A DNA stretch of 64,000 bases, from positions 682,001 through 746,000 of the forward strand of contig NZ_CP015039.1 in the NCBI RefSeq assembly GCF_002079305.1, written 5' to 3'. This DNA is from Rhodovulum sp. P5. Lineage in GTDB: Bacteria > Pseudomonadota > Alphaproteobacteria > Rhodobacterales > Rhodobacteraceae. The notes under the pieces are model-generated. The model saw only the letters and a program-made list of their open reading frames with translations, was not told the DNA's origin and made no database searches. Both the position numbers and the translations under genes were made by a program. Shown one piece after another: positions 8,186 through 16,411 of the stretch (position 1 is the stretch's first letter; every line of letters begins with the position of its first letter).

Positions 8186-8884
8186 CTATCTGAGCGCGCG
8201 GCCGAACCAGGCGACCTGGCCAATGATGTGCATCTCCTGCAAACAGGCGCCGGTCTTGTATTCCGGCGCGTGCGCTGCGTTGTCCGACAGGACAGCGTAC
8301 AAATCTCGATCGATCCGGTCGATCCGCTTTACCCGAGCCTCGCCCTCCTCAAGGAACGCGTAGATATGCGGCTGGCGGCGTATTTCGCCACGGCCCCGGT
8401 TTCGGATTTCCGTGCGACTGGTGTCAATCAGAACCATGTCGCCGGGCTGCAACGTGGGCTGCATGCTGTCGCCCGCGACACGGGCAAGCCGCGCGGCCGT
8501 CGGCGTTACGCCGAGATCGCGCAGGAAGGTGCGCTGAAAGGCGATATGGCAAGAGACGGGTTCGCCCCCGTTTTCCGACCCTGCACCGGCTGCAACGCAT
8601 GCGTCGTGCAATGGAACGAGCGCATAGTCCGGGAGGCCGGCCGGGTCTGCGGGTGCTGCCTCGGCTGGGATCAGATCGCGCGGAGGGCCGAAGTAGAATT
8701 CGAGATCGAGGACGTCCGCCAAGTCCACAAGGTTCTCAAGGATGTGACGGCGTTCCCGGTCGGGTTTTCTGTTTCGTAGGTTCTTGATGAGTGACGGATT
8801 TCCGGCCGCCATTTTTGAAGCCGCGGCAGCAGACAAGTTCTTCCGCGCAAGGGCGGCGTCTATGGCATCCAGAATATCTTTCAC
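8186..8884 (-). CDS. Phage repressor with S24/LexA-like peptidase domain
   Basis: About 232 residues from the GTG at 8882-8884. A TTG at 8909-8911 would add nine residues. The N-terminal part (VKDILDAIDAALARKNLSAA) looks like a divergent helix-turn-helix. The C-terminal part has the S24 serine in GDSMQPTLQPGDMVLID (S140 from the GTG) and the catalytic lysine in EARVKRIDRI (K186). Such repressors hold the early promoter off and self-cleave after DNA damage. It is divergent from the Cro-like gene across an operator array, as in other lambdoid and Mu-like phages. Neither start has a strong ribosome site. Confidence 0.88.
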   Translation of the reverse strand: MKDILDAIDAALARKNLSAAAASKMAAGNPSLIKNLRNRKPDRERRHILENLVDLADVLDLEFYFGPPRDLIPAEAAPADPAGLPDYALVPLHDACVAAGAGSENGGEPVSCHIAFQRTFLRDLGVTPTAARLARVAGDSMQPTLQPGDMVLIDTSRTEIRNRGRGEIRRQPHIYAFLEEGEARVKRIDRIDRDLYAVLSDNAAHAPEYKTGACLQEMHIIGQVAWFGRALR

Positions 8885-8900
8885 AGGCTCACCGTAGCCC

Positions 8901-8982
8901 AATAAGGCCAACTCTGGAAGTGGGGCAAACCATAGCCAGTTAAGGCTTGACTATAATGGCCAGACAAGGCCATTATCCGGCT
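8901..8982. promoter_or_regulatory. Early promoter with operator array between repressor and Cro-like gene
   Basis: The strongest site is a perfect 9-bp inverted repeat, ATAATGGCC-AGACAA-GGCCATTAT, at 8953-8976. A weaker site with the same 6-bp spacer is centred near 8940 (ATAGCC-AGTTAA-GGCTTG), and a third half-like site is centred near 8912. The rightward promoter is -35 TTGACT (8947-8952) and -10 CATTAT (8971-8976) with 18-bp spacing, so the main operator covers the spacer and the -10. Predicted transcription start is at or next to 8983, the ATG of the next gene. Leftward, TATAGT on the minus strand near 8950-8955 could be the -10 of the repressor promoter. Confidence 0.7.
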
Positions 8983-9243
8983 ATGAGCAGGCAAATCGAA
9001 AACATTCTGACGCTGAGCGCGCGTCTGGCCGAACATGAAGGCATCACGCATTGGGGCGTTTCCCGCCGGCTGTCGGGCAAGGGTGACCTGCTCGACCGCC
9101 TGGAAAAAGGGGGCGACCTGCGGACGCGCACCGCCGAACACATGCTGGAGCGCCTGTCGGCGCTTTGGCCTGACGATCTTGAATGGCCGGCCTCGATCCC
9201 GCGGCCGGCCCCCCGTTCCCCCAAGACATCGAAGGTGGCGTGA
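8983..9243 (+). CDS. Cro/Ner-like small DNA-binding protein
   Basis: An 86-residue protein with a helix-turn-helix-like stretch (HWGVSRRLSGKGDLLDRLEKGGDLRT) of the kind found in small prophage Cro proteins. It is the first gene rightward of the operator array. In-frame starts also exist at 8947 (TTG) and 8956 (ATG), but these overlap the promoter elements. The ATG at 8983 is 6 bp beyond the -10 hexamer, so the transcript is probably leaderless. Its stop overlaps the next ATG (TGATG). Confidence 0.72.
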   Translation: MSRQIENILTLSARLAEHEGITHWGVSRRLSGKGDLLDRLEKGGDLRTRTAEHMLERLSALWPDDLEWPASIPRPAPRSPKTSKVA

Positions 9244-9983
9244 TGACTGGATATTCCGGATTTTACGATAACGAGGCGGCGCGGGCTTTCGCGCGAGAGC
9301 GTGCGGCCGAGGTGCCAGCGGATGTGCGTCTTGAACTGGGCGGTGGGGCGCTCCTGACCATTTCCGCGCCGCCCGCCTTCGTTGAAGGCATGGTTGACAG
9401 CATCAGGGTCAACAAAGACGCCGACACGGGCACCTCCAGCGCGTCCGTGTTCTTTCGCAGGCCGAGCAAGGCGCCCGAAGCACCTGCGCCCGAAGCGCCG
9501 GCGCAGGACGCCGCCGCCGCGGAGGTTTTGGAAGGCTTCGTGCTTTTCGATGGCCGCTGGCGCCCGGTCCGGGTGGTCGATGGCGCGCTCAAATGGGTGC
9601 CCTCGCCCTTCACGGCCGAAGTGCGGGCCCGCCTTGTGGCGCTTGCGCTGGCCGATGCTATTCCGGCCGCGCGGGGCGTTTCTGCGGCGCCGGCATCGCC
9701 GTCAGATCGGTCGCCCGAACCCAGACCATGGGAAGATCTGCGCAGCCCAGAACAAGTGACAGCCTGGCTTTCGCATGCATCGGAAGAAGAACTGCGAGAG
9801 ATGGCAGAATGCCTGCTGGGGGATGGGCCGCTGTGCCCGGCTCTGGCAGAGGCCCAAGCGCAAATAGTGCCTGTCTTATCCGCCAGCGAAGCGCTCTCGC
9901 GCCGAGTGCAGGCGGCACAGGCGGCAGGTCGCCGGGAATGCCGGTGGCGTCATCGGGGATGTCCTCAAGGAACAGCTCGATGA
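9243..9983 (+). CDS. Early phage protein of unknown function
   Basis: A 246-residue reading frame coupled by TGATG to the Cro-like gene. The first part (RLELGGGALLTISAPPAFVEGMVDSIRV) resembles a small alpha/beta domain. A linker rich in Ala, Pro and Glu follows, then a domain VLEGFVLFDGRWRPVRVVDGALKWVPSP and a helical segment SPEQVTAWLSHASEEELREMAECLL. The last 20 or so residues are Arg/Cys-rich and look out of register. They lie over a minus-strand reading frame, so the real gene may have been shortened or shifted near 9920. No family recognised. Confidence 0.6.
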   Translation: MTGYSGFYDNEAARAFARERAAEVPADVRLELGGGALLTISAPPAFVEGMVDSIRVNKDADTGTSSASVFFRRPSKAPEAPAPEAPAQDAAAAEVLEGFVLFDGRWRPVRVVDGALKWVPSPFTAEVRARLVALALADAIPAARGVSAAPASPSDRSPEPRPWEDLRSPEQVTAWLSHASEEELREMAECLLGDGPLCPALAEAQAQIVPVLSASEALSRRVQAAQAAGRRECRWRHRGCPQGTAR

Positions 9984-10155
9984 CGTCCTCCCATTCCTCC
10001 TCTTCGATGTCGGGCTCGGCGCGCGGCATCGGGATGCCGGGGAAGGCCCGGTCTTCCAGCGCGGCCAGCTCGTCGAAGAGTTCGCTGCGCCAAAACAGCC
10101 GGAGCGGCGGCTCCATGCTGTCAGGGGTCCGGTTTTCGAGCTTCGTCTGCATCAT
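9658..10155 (-). CDS. Possible minus-strand protein in the early region
   Basis: A 165-codon frame whose first 90 residues look protein-like: SELFDELAALEDRAFPGIPM then an acidic stretch EPDIEEEEWEDVIELFLEDIP. The plus-strand frame over the same bases is serine-rich in the way expected of a shadow. Its 3' part overlaps 326 bp of the plus-strand gene ending at 9983, where both cannot be equally constrained. Its ATG at 10153-10155 overlaps the divergent ATG at 10154. A minus gene inside a Mu-like early operon is unusual. Function unknown. Confidence 0.42.
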   Translation of the reverse strand: MMQTKLENRTPDSMEPPLRLFWRSELFDELAALEDRAFPGIPMPRAEPDIEEEEWEDVIELFLEDIPDDATGIPGDLPPVPPALGARALRWRIRQALFALGPLPEPGTAAHPPAGILPSLAVLLPMHAKARLSLVLGCADLPMVWVRATDLTAMPAPQKRPARPE

Positions 10156-10351
10156 GACGCCGTCCTTCCGTCAGGTGAGTCGCGCGCCCCATGATAGCGC
10201 GCGTGCCGGTTTCTGGCGGAAAGTTGTATCCGGTTTCGTCGCCTGGGCGGACCGGATGCAGGACGGCTGGGTCGGCGATGTGATCGGGGGGGTGGCGCTG
10301 GCGGTGTTTGTTGCGGGGCTGGTCTTCTGCGTCTGGGGGTTCCAGTCATGA
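10154..10351 (+). CDS. Small single-pass membrane protein
   Basis: A 65-residue protein with one hydrophobic helix near the C-terminus (VIGGVALAVFVAGLVFCVW) and a basic N-terminal half. Its stop overlaps the next start (ATGA). Small membrane proteins of this kind are common in phage early operons. The function is unknown. Confidence 0.62.
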   Translation: MTPSFRQVSRAPHDSARAGFWRKVVSGFVAWADRMQDGWVGDVIGGVALAVFVAGLVFCVWGFQS

Positions 10352-10620
10352 GCAAGCTGCGCATCGAACTGGTTGGCGGGTGCTATGTCGTGTTCGACGG
10401 CGGCAAGCGCGTCGGCGGGCAGTATAGCACCCATGCCCTCGCCGCCGCGCGGATGGAGAACATCCAGCGCGCGAGAGAGAGGGCCGCGCGGGTCAGGAAA
10501 CGCCCCTGCCTGTGCTGCGGGCACGTCTTCGACAGCGAGGGCGCGCATAACCGGCTGTGCCCGGAATGTCGGCGCAAAAGCGCGGGGCCAGATGTGCTGA
10601 CCGTGCACGCCCCGGAGTAG
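10348..10620 (+). CDS. Small zinc-ribbon protein
   Basis: A 90-residue protein with a four-cysteine knuckle pair, CLCCGHVFDSEGAHNRLCPEC, preceded by an Arg-rich helix. This indicates zinc binding and possibly nucleic-acid binding. Start overlaps the previous stop by four bases. No specific family recognised. Confidence 0.65.
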   Translation: MSKLRIELVGGCYVVFDGGKRVGGQYSTHALAAARMENIQRARERAARVRKRPCLCCGHVFDSEGAHNRLCPECRRKSAGPDVLTVHAPE

Positions 10621-10624
10621 CGCC

Positions 10625-10855
10625 ATGAACGCCGCCCCGCTTTCCTCCCCCCGTTTGCAGCGCGTGCTGGCGCTGCTCAGGGACGGGCGGCCGCACACGA
10701 CGCGCGACATCGTGCGGCGCGCGCGGGTGATGGCGGTGAATGCCTGCGTGGCCGAGCTGCGCGTGCACGGCGCGGTGATCCATTGCCGCGCGCGCCGGGT
10801 GAACGGTGCGCGGCGGTATTACTACACGATGCTGAAGGAGCCGAAGGATGGCTGA
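10625..10855 (+). CDS. Small winged-helix protein
   Basis: A 76-residue basic protein with a winged-helix pattern: LQRVLALLRDGRPHTTRDIVRRARVMAVNACVAELRVHG followed by the wing IHCRARRVNGARRYYYT. It is likely a DNA-binding early protein. It overlaps the following gene by 8 bp. Confidence 0.65.
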   Translation: MNAAPLSSPRLQRVLALLRDGRPHTTRDIVRRARVMAVNACVAELRVHGAVIHCRARRVNGARRYYYTMLKEPKDG

Positions 10856-11072
10856 CACGCCCGGTGTGCCGGAACTGGCGAAGATTGTTCGTGAAAAGGC
10901 CGAGGAGGCCCATGTGCGGGCCTGTGTCCTGGCCGGTTCCGCGTCGGCCCCCGGCCAGGACGGGGTTCTGCCCTTCAACCTTGCCTTGGTCGCGAGCAGC
11001 GCGAAGGCGCTTTCCTACTGGCTGGAAGAACTGAAAACGGCGCTGGCCGCGCAGGATGGGGGTGCGAAATGA
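10848..11072 (+). CDS. Small early phage protein
   Basis: A 74-residue, mostly helical protein without a recognised domain (ELAKIVREKAEEAHVRACVLAGS, then ALVASSAKALSYWLEELKTAL). It is packed between overlapping genes, which supports its being real. Confidence 0.55.
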   Translation: MADTPGVPELAKIVREKAEEAHVRACVLAGSASAPGQDGVLPFNLALVASSAKALSYWLEELKTALAAQDGGAK

Positions 11073-11917
11073 CCGCCCGTCTGGTGGAGCCCTATACGCT
11101 GCTTGACCCTGCCGGGATCGAGGACGGACCGCGCCTGCGCACCGTTTCTGACGCAGGGGTGGAGGCGATCCGCGCGTCTTATGCCGAACTTGGTCACATC
11201 AAGGACCCGATCGACGTGCGCCGCAAGCGGGGCGGCAAGCTGGTGTTGATGGCGGGCGGTCACCGGCTGGCCTTCGCCCGCGCCGAAGGGCTGCAGGTTC
11301 CGGCGAAGATCTGGGTCTGCAACGACGATTTCGCCCGCGTGATGGAGATTGACGACAATCTGGCCGGGTCGGAACTGACGCCGCTGCACACCGCTGTGTT
11401 CCTGGCCGAGCGCAAGCGGATCTACGAGAAGATGCACCCGGAGACCCGCGCCCAGGTGGCCGGTGGGCTCGGGCGGCAAGGGCTAGCCGCGGAACTCGGT
11501 TCCTTCGCTGACGTCACAGCGGAGAAGCTGGGGATCACGCCGCGGCAGGTGCGCAAGATCGTGGCCGCCGGGGCGGCGTTGAACCGCGACGAGGTGCGCT
11601 GGCTGGAGGCCGCGCCCAACCCGGTGCGGCTGAAAGACCTGACCGAGATTGGGAAGATCGGTGAGGATCACGAACGCGCGCAGGTCTGTATCGCGCTGTC
11701 GAATGGCGAAGCGAAGAGCGCAAGCGCCGCGCGCAAGGCGTATCGCGGCGTCGAGGTGGCCCCGAAAGACCCCGTTGAAACCCATTTTCAGAAGCTGTTG
11801 ACGGACTGGGCGCGGGCGCCCAAGGCCGCGCGGCGGCGGTTCGTGCGCGAGCGGGCGGACGATCTGGCCGCGCTCATGGCCGATCTGCCGGACGCATCGG
11901 AAGGCGGTGCGGCATGA
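11069..11917 (+). CDS. ParB-like nuclease-domain protein
   Basis: A 282-residue protein. The N-terminal domain carries the ParB/sulfiredoxin-like pattern (DAGVEAIRASYAELGHIKDPIDVRR, then VLMAGGHRLAFARAEG, where GHRR-like box 2 is GHRL). It is followed by helices resembling the KorB/ParB central HTH (AEKLGITPRQVRKIVAAGAAL). In Mu-like phages of alphaproteobacteria such a gene sits directly before the transposase gene. Its role is unproven. It may bind DNA during transposition or regulate the early operon. It overlaps the transposase start by four bases. Confidence 0.75.
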   Translation: MTARLVEPYTLLDPAGIEDGPRLRTVSDAGVEAIRASYAELGHIKDPIDVRRKRGGKLVLMAGGHRLAFARAEGLQVPAKIWVCNDDFARVMEIDDNLAGSELTPLHTAVFLAERKRIYEKMHPETRAQVAGGLGRQGLAAELGSFADVTAEKLGITPRQVRKIVAAGAALNRDEVRWLEAAPNPVRLKDLTEIGKIGEDHERAQVCIALSNGEAKSASAARKAYRGVEVAPKDPVETHFQKLLTDWARAPKAARRRFVRERADDLAALMADLPDASEGGAA

Positions 11918-14055
11918 GCCGGGAGCCTGCCCAACTGTGGTGGACGGCTGCGGAGATCGCCGCGGCAGGGTTGCCCGATCTGCCGGCTTCGCGCCAGGGG
12001 GTCGAGGCATTGGCCCGTCGGGCCAACTGGCGTGCAGATCCCAAGCATTCCAGGCAGCGGCAAGGCCGTGGTGGCGGGTGGCAGTATCACTGGAGCCTGT
12101 TCCCGCTGCCCGCGCAGACGCGGCTGCTGCAGGCCTCGGCCGGGGCCGCGCCCGCGGCCAAGCCGGTGCTGGGCCGGGCGGAGGCCTGGGCGTGGTTCGA
12201 AACCGTACCCGAGGCGGTGAAAGCCGAGGCGCGGCGGCGGTTGGCGGTGCTGGACGAGGTCGACACGCTGACGGGCTTGGGCACGGCCAAGACGCTTGCC
12301 GTTGAGGAGATCGCGCGGGGCCACGATATGGGCGCGCGCACGATCTGGGACTGGTTCGGGATGATCGACGGTGTGGCGCCCAGCGACCGGCTGCCCTATC
12401 TCGCCCCGCGCCACCGGGCGGCGGCGCGGAAGGACACGAAGGTCGCCCTGGACCCCGAGTGGTTCGAGCGCCTGAAAGGTCTTTACCTGCGGCTTGGGGG
12501 GCCGAGCTTCAGCCAGAGCTGGCGCGATGCGGAGCGGCTGGCGAAGGCCAATGGCTGGGCCTGCCTGCCCGAGCGCACGGCGCGGCGGCGGTTCGACCAG
12601 GAGGTGCCCCGGGTGGTGCAAATCCATGCCCGCGAGGGTGTGGAAGGGTTGGAGCGCTGCTATCCCCCGATGATCCGCAGCAAGGCGTTGCTGCATGCGA
12701 TGGAGGCGGTGAACGCCGACTGCCACCGCTTCGATGTGTTCGTGCTGTGGCCGGGGTCGGACCGGCCCGAGCGGCCGCAGATCGTGGCCTATCAGGACCT
12801 CTATTCGGGCAAGATCCTCAGCTGGCGGATCGACCATACGCCGAACGAGGTGGCCGTGATGGCAGCCTTTGGCGAGATGGTCGAAACCTATGGCATCCCG
12901 AAGCACTGCACCTTCGACAACGGGCGGGAATTCGCGGCCAAGTGGCTGTCAGGCGGGGCCAAGACGCGCTATCGCGGCAAGATCCGCGACGATGACCCGA
13001 TGGGTGTTCTGCCGCTTTTGAACATCAAGATCCATTGGGCGAAGCCGGCCCATGGGCAGGCCAAGCCCATCGAGCGGGCGTTCCGCGATTTTGCCAGCGA
13101 CATTTCGAAGGATATCCGGTTCCAGGGGGCCTATACCGGCAACCGGCCGGATGCCAAGCCGGAGGACTACGCGACGCGGGCCATCCCGCTGGACGATTTC
13201 GTGCGCGTGGTGGGCGAGCGCATCGCCGAACACAATGCGCGTGTCGGGCGCCAGTCGGAAACCGCGGCGGGCCGCAGCTTCGATGAGACCTTCGCCGAGA
13301 GCTATGCCGCCTCGACGGTCGTGCGCGCGACGGAGGAGCAGCGGCGCCTCTGGCTGATGGGCCAGAAGCCGGTGACGCTGAACCGCCACCATGGCCGGGT
13401 GCGGCTCTTCCGCAATTACTACTGGTCCGACTGGATGGTGGAGTATGCCGGCCAGAAGATCGTGGCGCGCTTCGATGTCGAGGATCTGCATGCCGGCATC
13501 CATGTCTACGATCTGGCCGGGGCTTACCTGGGCTTTGCGCCATGCCAGCAGGCCGAGGGGTTCTACAACCTGACCGCGGCCAAGGACGAGGCGCGCCGTC
13601 GGCAGGCCTGGAAACGGGTGCAGAAACAGGCGCTGGCCGCGGCGCGCCGCATGACGCCGGCCGAGATCGGCCGCGAGCTGGATGCCAGCGCGCCGGCCCC
13701 GGCCGCGCCGGTGGAAGCCAAGGTGGTGGCGATGACGCCCAAGGGCCCCCGGCCCGCCGCGGCGCAGGTCACCCGGCCTGCGTATCGCGACCCCACCACG
13801 CCCGAGCAGCAGGCCGAGATCGTGGCCTTCCAGGAACACCACTATGCCGACCAGGCCCGCAAGGCAGAGGCAGCGGAGGTGGAGACTGCGCTGGACCGGT
13901 TCCGCTGGGCGCTGGAGATCGAGCGCAAGGCCGCGGCGGGCGAGCCGGTGGGCGAGGCCGAGGCGCGTCGCTTCGAACGCTACCGGCAGACCGCCGAGTG
14001 GCGGGGGATGCGGCGCATGCACGAGCACAGCGGGAACGCGATGTTTCTGAGTTGA
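11914..14055 (+). CDS. Mu-type DDE transposase (MuA homologue)
   Basis: A 713-residue transposase. The N-terminal part has the Mu DNA-binding HTH (WWTAAEIAAAGLPDLPASRQGVEALARRANW). The catalytic core shows all three acidic residues: D269 in VNADCHRFDVFV, D335 in CTFDNGREF and E387 in GQAKPIERAFRDF. The spacing is close to that of Mu (269, 336, 392). A mu-transpos C-terminal beta barrel follows (VTLNRHHGRVRLFRNYYWSD), then a helical tail. It cuts and joins the phage ends at 7340 and 46035 for integration and replicative transposition, assisted by the next gene product. Confidence 0.95.
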   Translation: MSREPAQLWWTAAEIAAAGLPDLPASRQGVEALARRANWRADPKHSRQRQGRGGGWQYHWSLFPLPAQTRLLQASAGAAPAAKPVLGRAEAWAWFETVPEAVKAEARRRLAVLDEVDTLTGLGTAKTLAVEEIARGHDMGARTIWDWFGMIDGVAPSDRLPYLAPRHRAAARKDTKVALDPEWFERLKGLYLRLGGPSFSQSWRDAERLAKANGWACLPERTARRRFDQEVPRVVQIHAREGVEGLERCYPPMIRSKALLHAMEAVNADCHRFDVFVLWPGSDRPERPQIVAYQDLYSGKILSWRIDHTPNEVAVMAAFGEMVETYGIPKHCTFDNGREFAAKWLSGGAKTRYRGKIRDDDPMGVLPLLNIKIHWAKPAHGQAKPIERAFRDFASDISKDIRFQGAYTGNRPDAKPEDYATRAIPLDDFVRVVGERIAEHNARVGRQSETAAGRSFDETFAESYAASTVVRATEEQRRLWLMGQKPVTLNRHHGRVRLFRNYYWSDWMVEYAGQKIVARFDVEDLHAGIHVYDLAGAYLGFAPCQQAEGFYNLTAAKDEARRRQAWKRVQKQALAAARRMTPAEIGRELDASAPAPAAPVEAKVVAMTPKGPRPAAAQVTRPAYRDPTTPEQQAEIVAFQEHHYADQARKAEAAEVETALDRFRWALEIERKAAAGEPVGEAEARRFERYRQTAEWRGMRRMHEHSGNAMFLS

Positions 14056-14127
14056 GAGGTCCGGGGCGCGCCTGGCCGCGCGACCCCGGTTTGAGGCGGG
14101 CCAAAAGGCCCACGGACGGGAGCGAAA

Positions 14128-14874
14128 ATGACACAAGAACACAGGCTTTACAACTCTGTTGCGCCGCTGAGGAACGTCTCGGCGCTCGTGACACTGATCG
14201 AGAAGGTGCGCGACCGCGCGCCCGGTTTGCCGGGGATGGCGACATTCTCGGGCTATTCCGGCTATGGCAAGACGACGGCGGCCGTCTATGCCGCGAACTG
14301 CTTTGACGCGCTGCAGGTGCAGGTCAAGGAAAGCTGGACCGCCCGGAAGTTCTGCCAGTCGATTCTGAGCGAGATGGGCATCCTGCCCGCCAAGACCATC
14401 GCCGACATGATCGACCAGATCGCGCAGGAACTGGCGTTGTCGGACCGCGTGCTGATCGTCGATGACGCGCAATACCTGATCAAGCGGTCGATGATCGGCC
14501 ATGTCCGTGACATCTACGAAAGCTCGGGCGCGACCATCATCCTGATCGGCGAGGAGCGCCTGCCGCAGCAGTTGCAGCAATGGGAAAACATCCATGGCCG
14601 GATGTTCGATTGGGTCACGGCCGAGCCCGCCTGCCTGGACGACGTGGCCCATCTGGCGCGCATCTACTGTGCCGAGGTGACCCTGTCGGAGGCGTTTCGC
14701 GCCAAGCTGTTGCATGCCTCGGTGCATTCGATCCGGCGGGTCTGCATCAATCTGGCAAAGGTGCGGGAATTCGCGCTGACCGCCGGGCTGGATGCCGTCG
14801 ATCCCGATATCTGGGGCGACCGGGGCTTTTTCGCCTGCGCGGCGCCCAGGCCGCGGGGGGACATCAAGCCATGA
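14128..14874 (+). CDS. MuB-type AAA+ ATPase, target DNA activator
   Basis: A 248-residue ATPase with Walker A SGYSGYGKTT (about 41-50) and Walker B VLIVDDAQYL (D112, D113). It is the homologue of MuB, which coats target DNA and stimulates the transposase. It follows the transposase after a 72-bp gap with the ribosome site GGGAGCG. The N-terminal HTH found in Mu B itself is absent, giving the shorter form common in alphaproteobacterial phages. The stop overlaps the next start. Confidence 0.9.
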   Translation: MTQEHRLYNSVAPLRNVSALVTLIEKVRDRAPGLPGMATFSGYSGYGKTTAAVYAANCFDALQVQVKESWTARKFCQSILSEMGILPAKTIADMIDQIAQELALSDRVLIVDDAQYLIKRSMIGHVRDIYESSGATIILIGEERLPQQLQQWENIHGRMFDWVTAEPACLDDVAHLARIYCAEVTLSEAFRAKLLHASVHSIRRVCINLAKVREFALTAGLDAVDPDIWGDRGFFACAAPRPRGDIKP

Positions 14875-15452
14875 GCCGCAAACCCGTTGACCAGCTCGCC
14901 ACGTCGAGCAAGCCGCAAGGGCAGGACGGCGTCTGGGCCTGCCTGCGCATGCTGCGCACCGCCACCGTGGGCGAGATCGTGCGGGAGACCGACATCAACC
15001 GCAAGACCGTGGCCGATTACCTGCATCGCCTGCTGGCAGGCGGGTACGTCACGGTCGAGGGCACCCCGGCGCGCTACACGCTGATCCGCGATGCGGGCCA
15101 TCACGCGCCGCGCCTGCGCGCGGACGGCAGCGCGGTCACGCAAGGGGCCGGAACGCGCAACATGTGGCGGTCGATGAACATGATGGGCGAGTTCTCGGCG
15201 CTCGATCTGGCGGTGCATTCGACGGCCGGCGACGTGACCGTGACCGAGGCGACGGCAAAGTCCTACTGCACGGCGCTGCTGAAGGCGGGATATCTGCGCG
15301 TTGTGCAGAAGGCCCGGCCCGGTGTCCGCCCCGCGATCTACCGCCTGGTGCGCAAGACCGGACCCCGCGCGCCGCAGATCCAGCGGGTCAAGCAGGTCTG
15401 GGATCCGAACCTCGGCGCCGTGATGTCCCCGAAGACGGAGGCGCGGTCATGA
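14871..15452 (+). CDS. Double winged-helix DNA-binding protein
   Basis: A 193-residue protein with two winged-helix-like modules. One is at about 20-70 (VWACLRMLRTATVGEIVRE with TVADYLHRLLAGGYV), the other at about 95-160 (FSALDLAVHSTAGDVTVTEATAKSYCTALLKAGYLRVV). Both have the pattern of helix-turn-helix plus wing. It follows muB by overlap. It is probably an early regulatory or accessory DNA-binding protein. Specific function unknown. Confidence 0.7.
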   Translation: MSRKPVDQLATSSKPQGQDGVWACLRMLRTATVGEIVRETDINRKTVADYLHRLLAGGYVTVEGTPARYTLIRDAGHHAPRLRADGSAVTQGAGTRNMWRSMNMMGEFSALDLAVHSTAGDVTVTEATAKSYCTALLKAGYLRVVQKARPGVRPAIYRLVRKTGPRAPQIQRVKQVWDPNLGAVMSPKTEARS

Positions 15453-15829
15453 GAGGCGAAGCAAACGATCCGGTGACAAAGGCCCGCACGGCGTGGGGCG
15501 AGACGATGCCCGGTTGGGTGCTGCGCCTGGCCGAAGAATGCGCGGCCACGAGCCAGAACAGGGTGTCACGGCAGATGGGCTGGTCCGGCTCGGCCATCAG
15601 CCAGGTGCTGGGCAACAAGTATCCCGGCGATCTGGACGCCATTGAACGGGCCTTCAAGGGCGCGTTCGAGGCCGCGACGGTCGCCTGTCCGGAACTGGGC
15701 GAGATGCCGTCGCACGAATGCCAGGCATGGCGGAAGAAGGCGCGCAAGTTTTCCGGTGCCAACAGCCTGCGGGTGCGGATGTTTCGGGCCTGCTCCCGCT
15801 GTGCGCTAAACAAAAAGGGAGACGCCTGA
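15449..15829 (+). CDS. HTH (XRE-like) early protein
   Basis: A 126-residue protein with an XRE-type helix-turn-helix (TSQNRVSRQMGWSGSAISQVLGNKYPGDL) and a C-terminal cysteine-rich tail (VACPELGEMPSHEC... FRACSRCALNKKGDA) that may bind a metal. Start overlaps the preceding stop. Confidence 0.7.
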   Translation: MRGEANDPVTKARTAWGETMPGWVLRLAEECAATSQNRVSRQMGWSGSAISQVLGNKYPGDLDAIERAFKGAFEAATVACPELGEMPSHECQAWRKKARKFSGANSLRVRMFRACSRCALNKKGDA

Positions 15830-16194
15830 TGCCCGCTCCCCATCCCAAGCGCGCCGAGGTTCTGGCGCTGGCGCGCGCCGGCATGCGTCCGGTCGAAATC
15901 GCGCGCCAGCTGGAGATCGCGTCGCCCACCGTTAACAGCATGATCACCTGCGCCCGCGCCATGGGTCAGGACGTGCCGCATTTCCAGCGCGCCCGCCCCG
16001 GAACGGGCGTGCGTGGCCATCTGCGCGTGCCGCTGACAGATGTCGCCCGCGCTGATCTGGCCGAGGCCGCGGCGTCGCGTGGCGTCTCGCTGCCCGTGCT
16101 GGCCTCCCGTGTGCTGGAGGCCGCCGCCGAAGACGGTCTCGTCGCGGCGGTACTGGACGACGCGGACGAGACCGGGGGGCGCGCCGATGGCTGA
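15829..16194 (+). CDS. HTH early protein
   Basis: A 121-residue protein with a resolvase- or LuxR-like HTH (LALARAGMRPVEIARQLEIASPTVNSMITCARA), a central proline-rich link and a C-terminal helical segment (ADLAEAAASRGVSLPVLASRVLEAAAEDGL) of ribbon-helix-helix character. Coupled to both neighbours by overlap. Function unknown. Confidence 0.65.
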   Translation: MPAPHPKRAEVLALARAGMRPVEIARQLEIASPTVNSMITCARAMGQDVPHFQRARPGTGVRGHLRVPLTDVARADLAEAAASRGVSLPVLASRVLEAAAEDGLVAAVLDDADETGGRADG

Positions 16195-16411
16195 GCCCCG
16201 CCGCTTCACCGAAGCCGAGATGCTGGCGGCCGCGGCCCGCGCCATGGGCAAGATCGACGCCCGGGGCCGGCTTGGCACGTCCCGCATCAGTTACGAGGAG
16301 ATCGAGGCCATGGCGGCCACGCTCCTCGCCCTCGGGGTCGTTCCGATCCCGCCCACGGCCCCGGCGCCCGACCGGAGCCCCTATTCCCCGATCAAGGAGA
16401 CCAAGCTGTGA
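16187..16411 (+). CDS. Small early phage protein
   Basis: A 74-residue protein without a recognised domain. The N-terminal half is helical (FTEAEMLAAAARAMGKI) and the C-terminus proline-rich. Overlaps the genes on both sides. Confidence 0.55.
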   Translation: MAEPRRFTEAEMLAAAARAMGKIDARGRLGTSRISYEEIEAMAATLLALGVVPIPPTAPAPDRSPYSPIKETKL

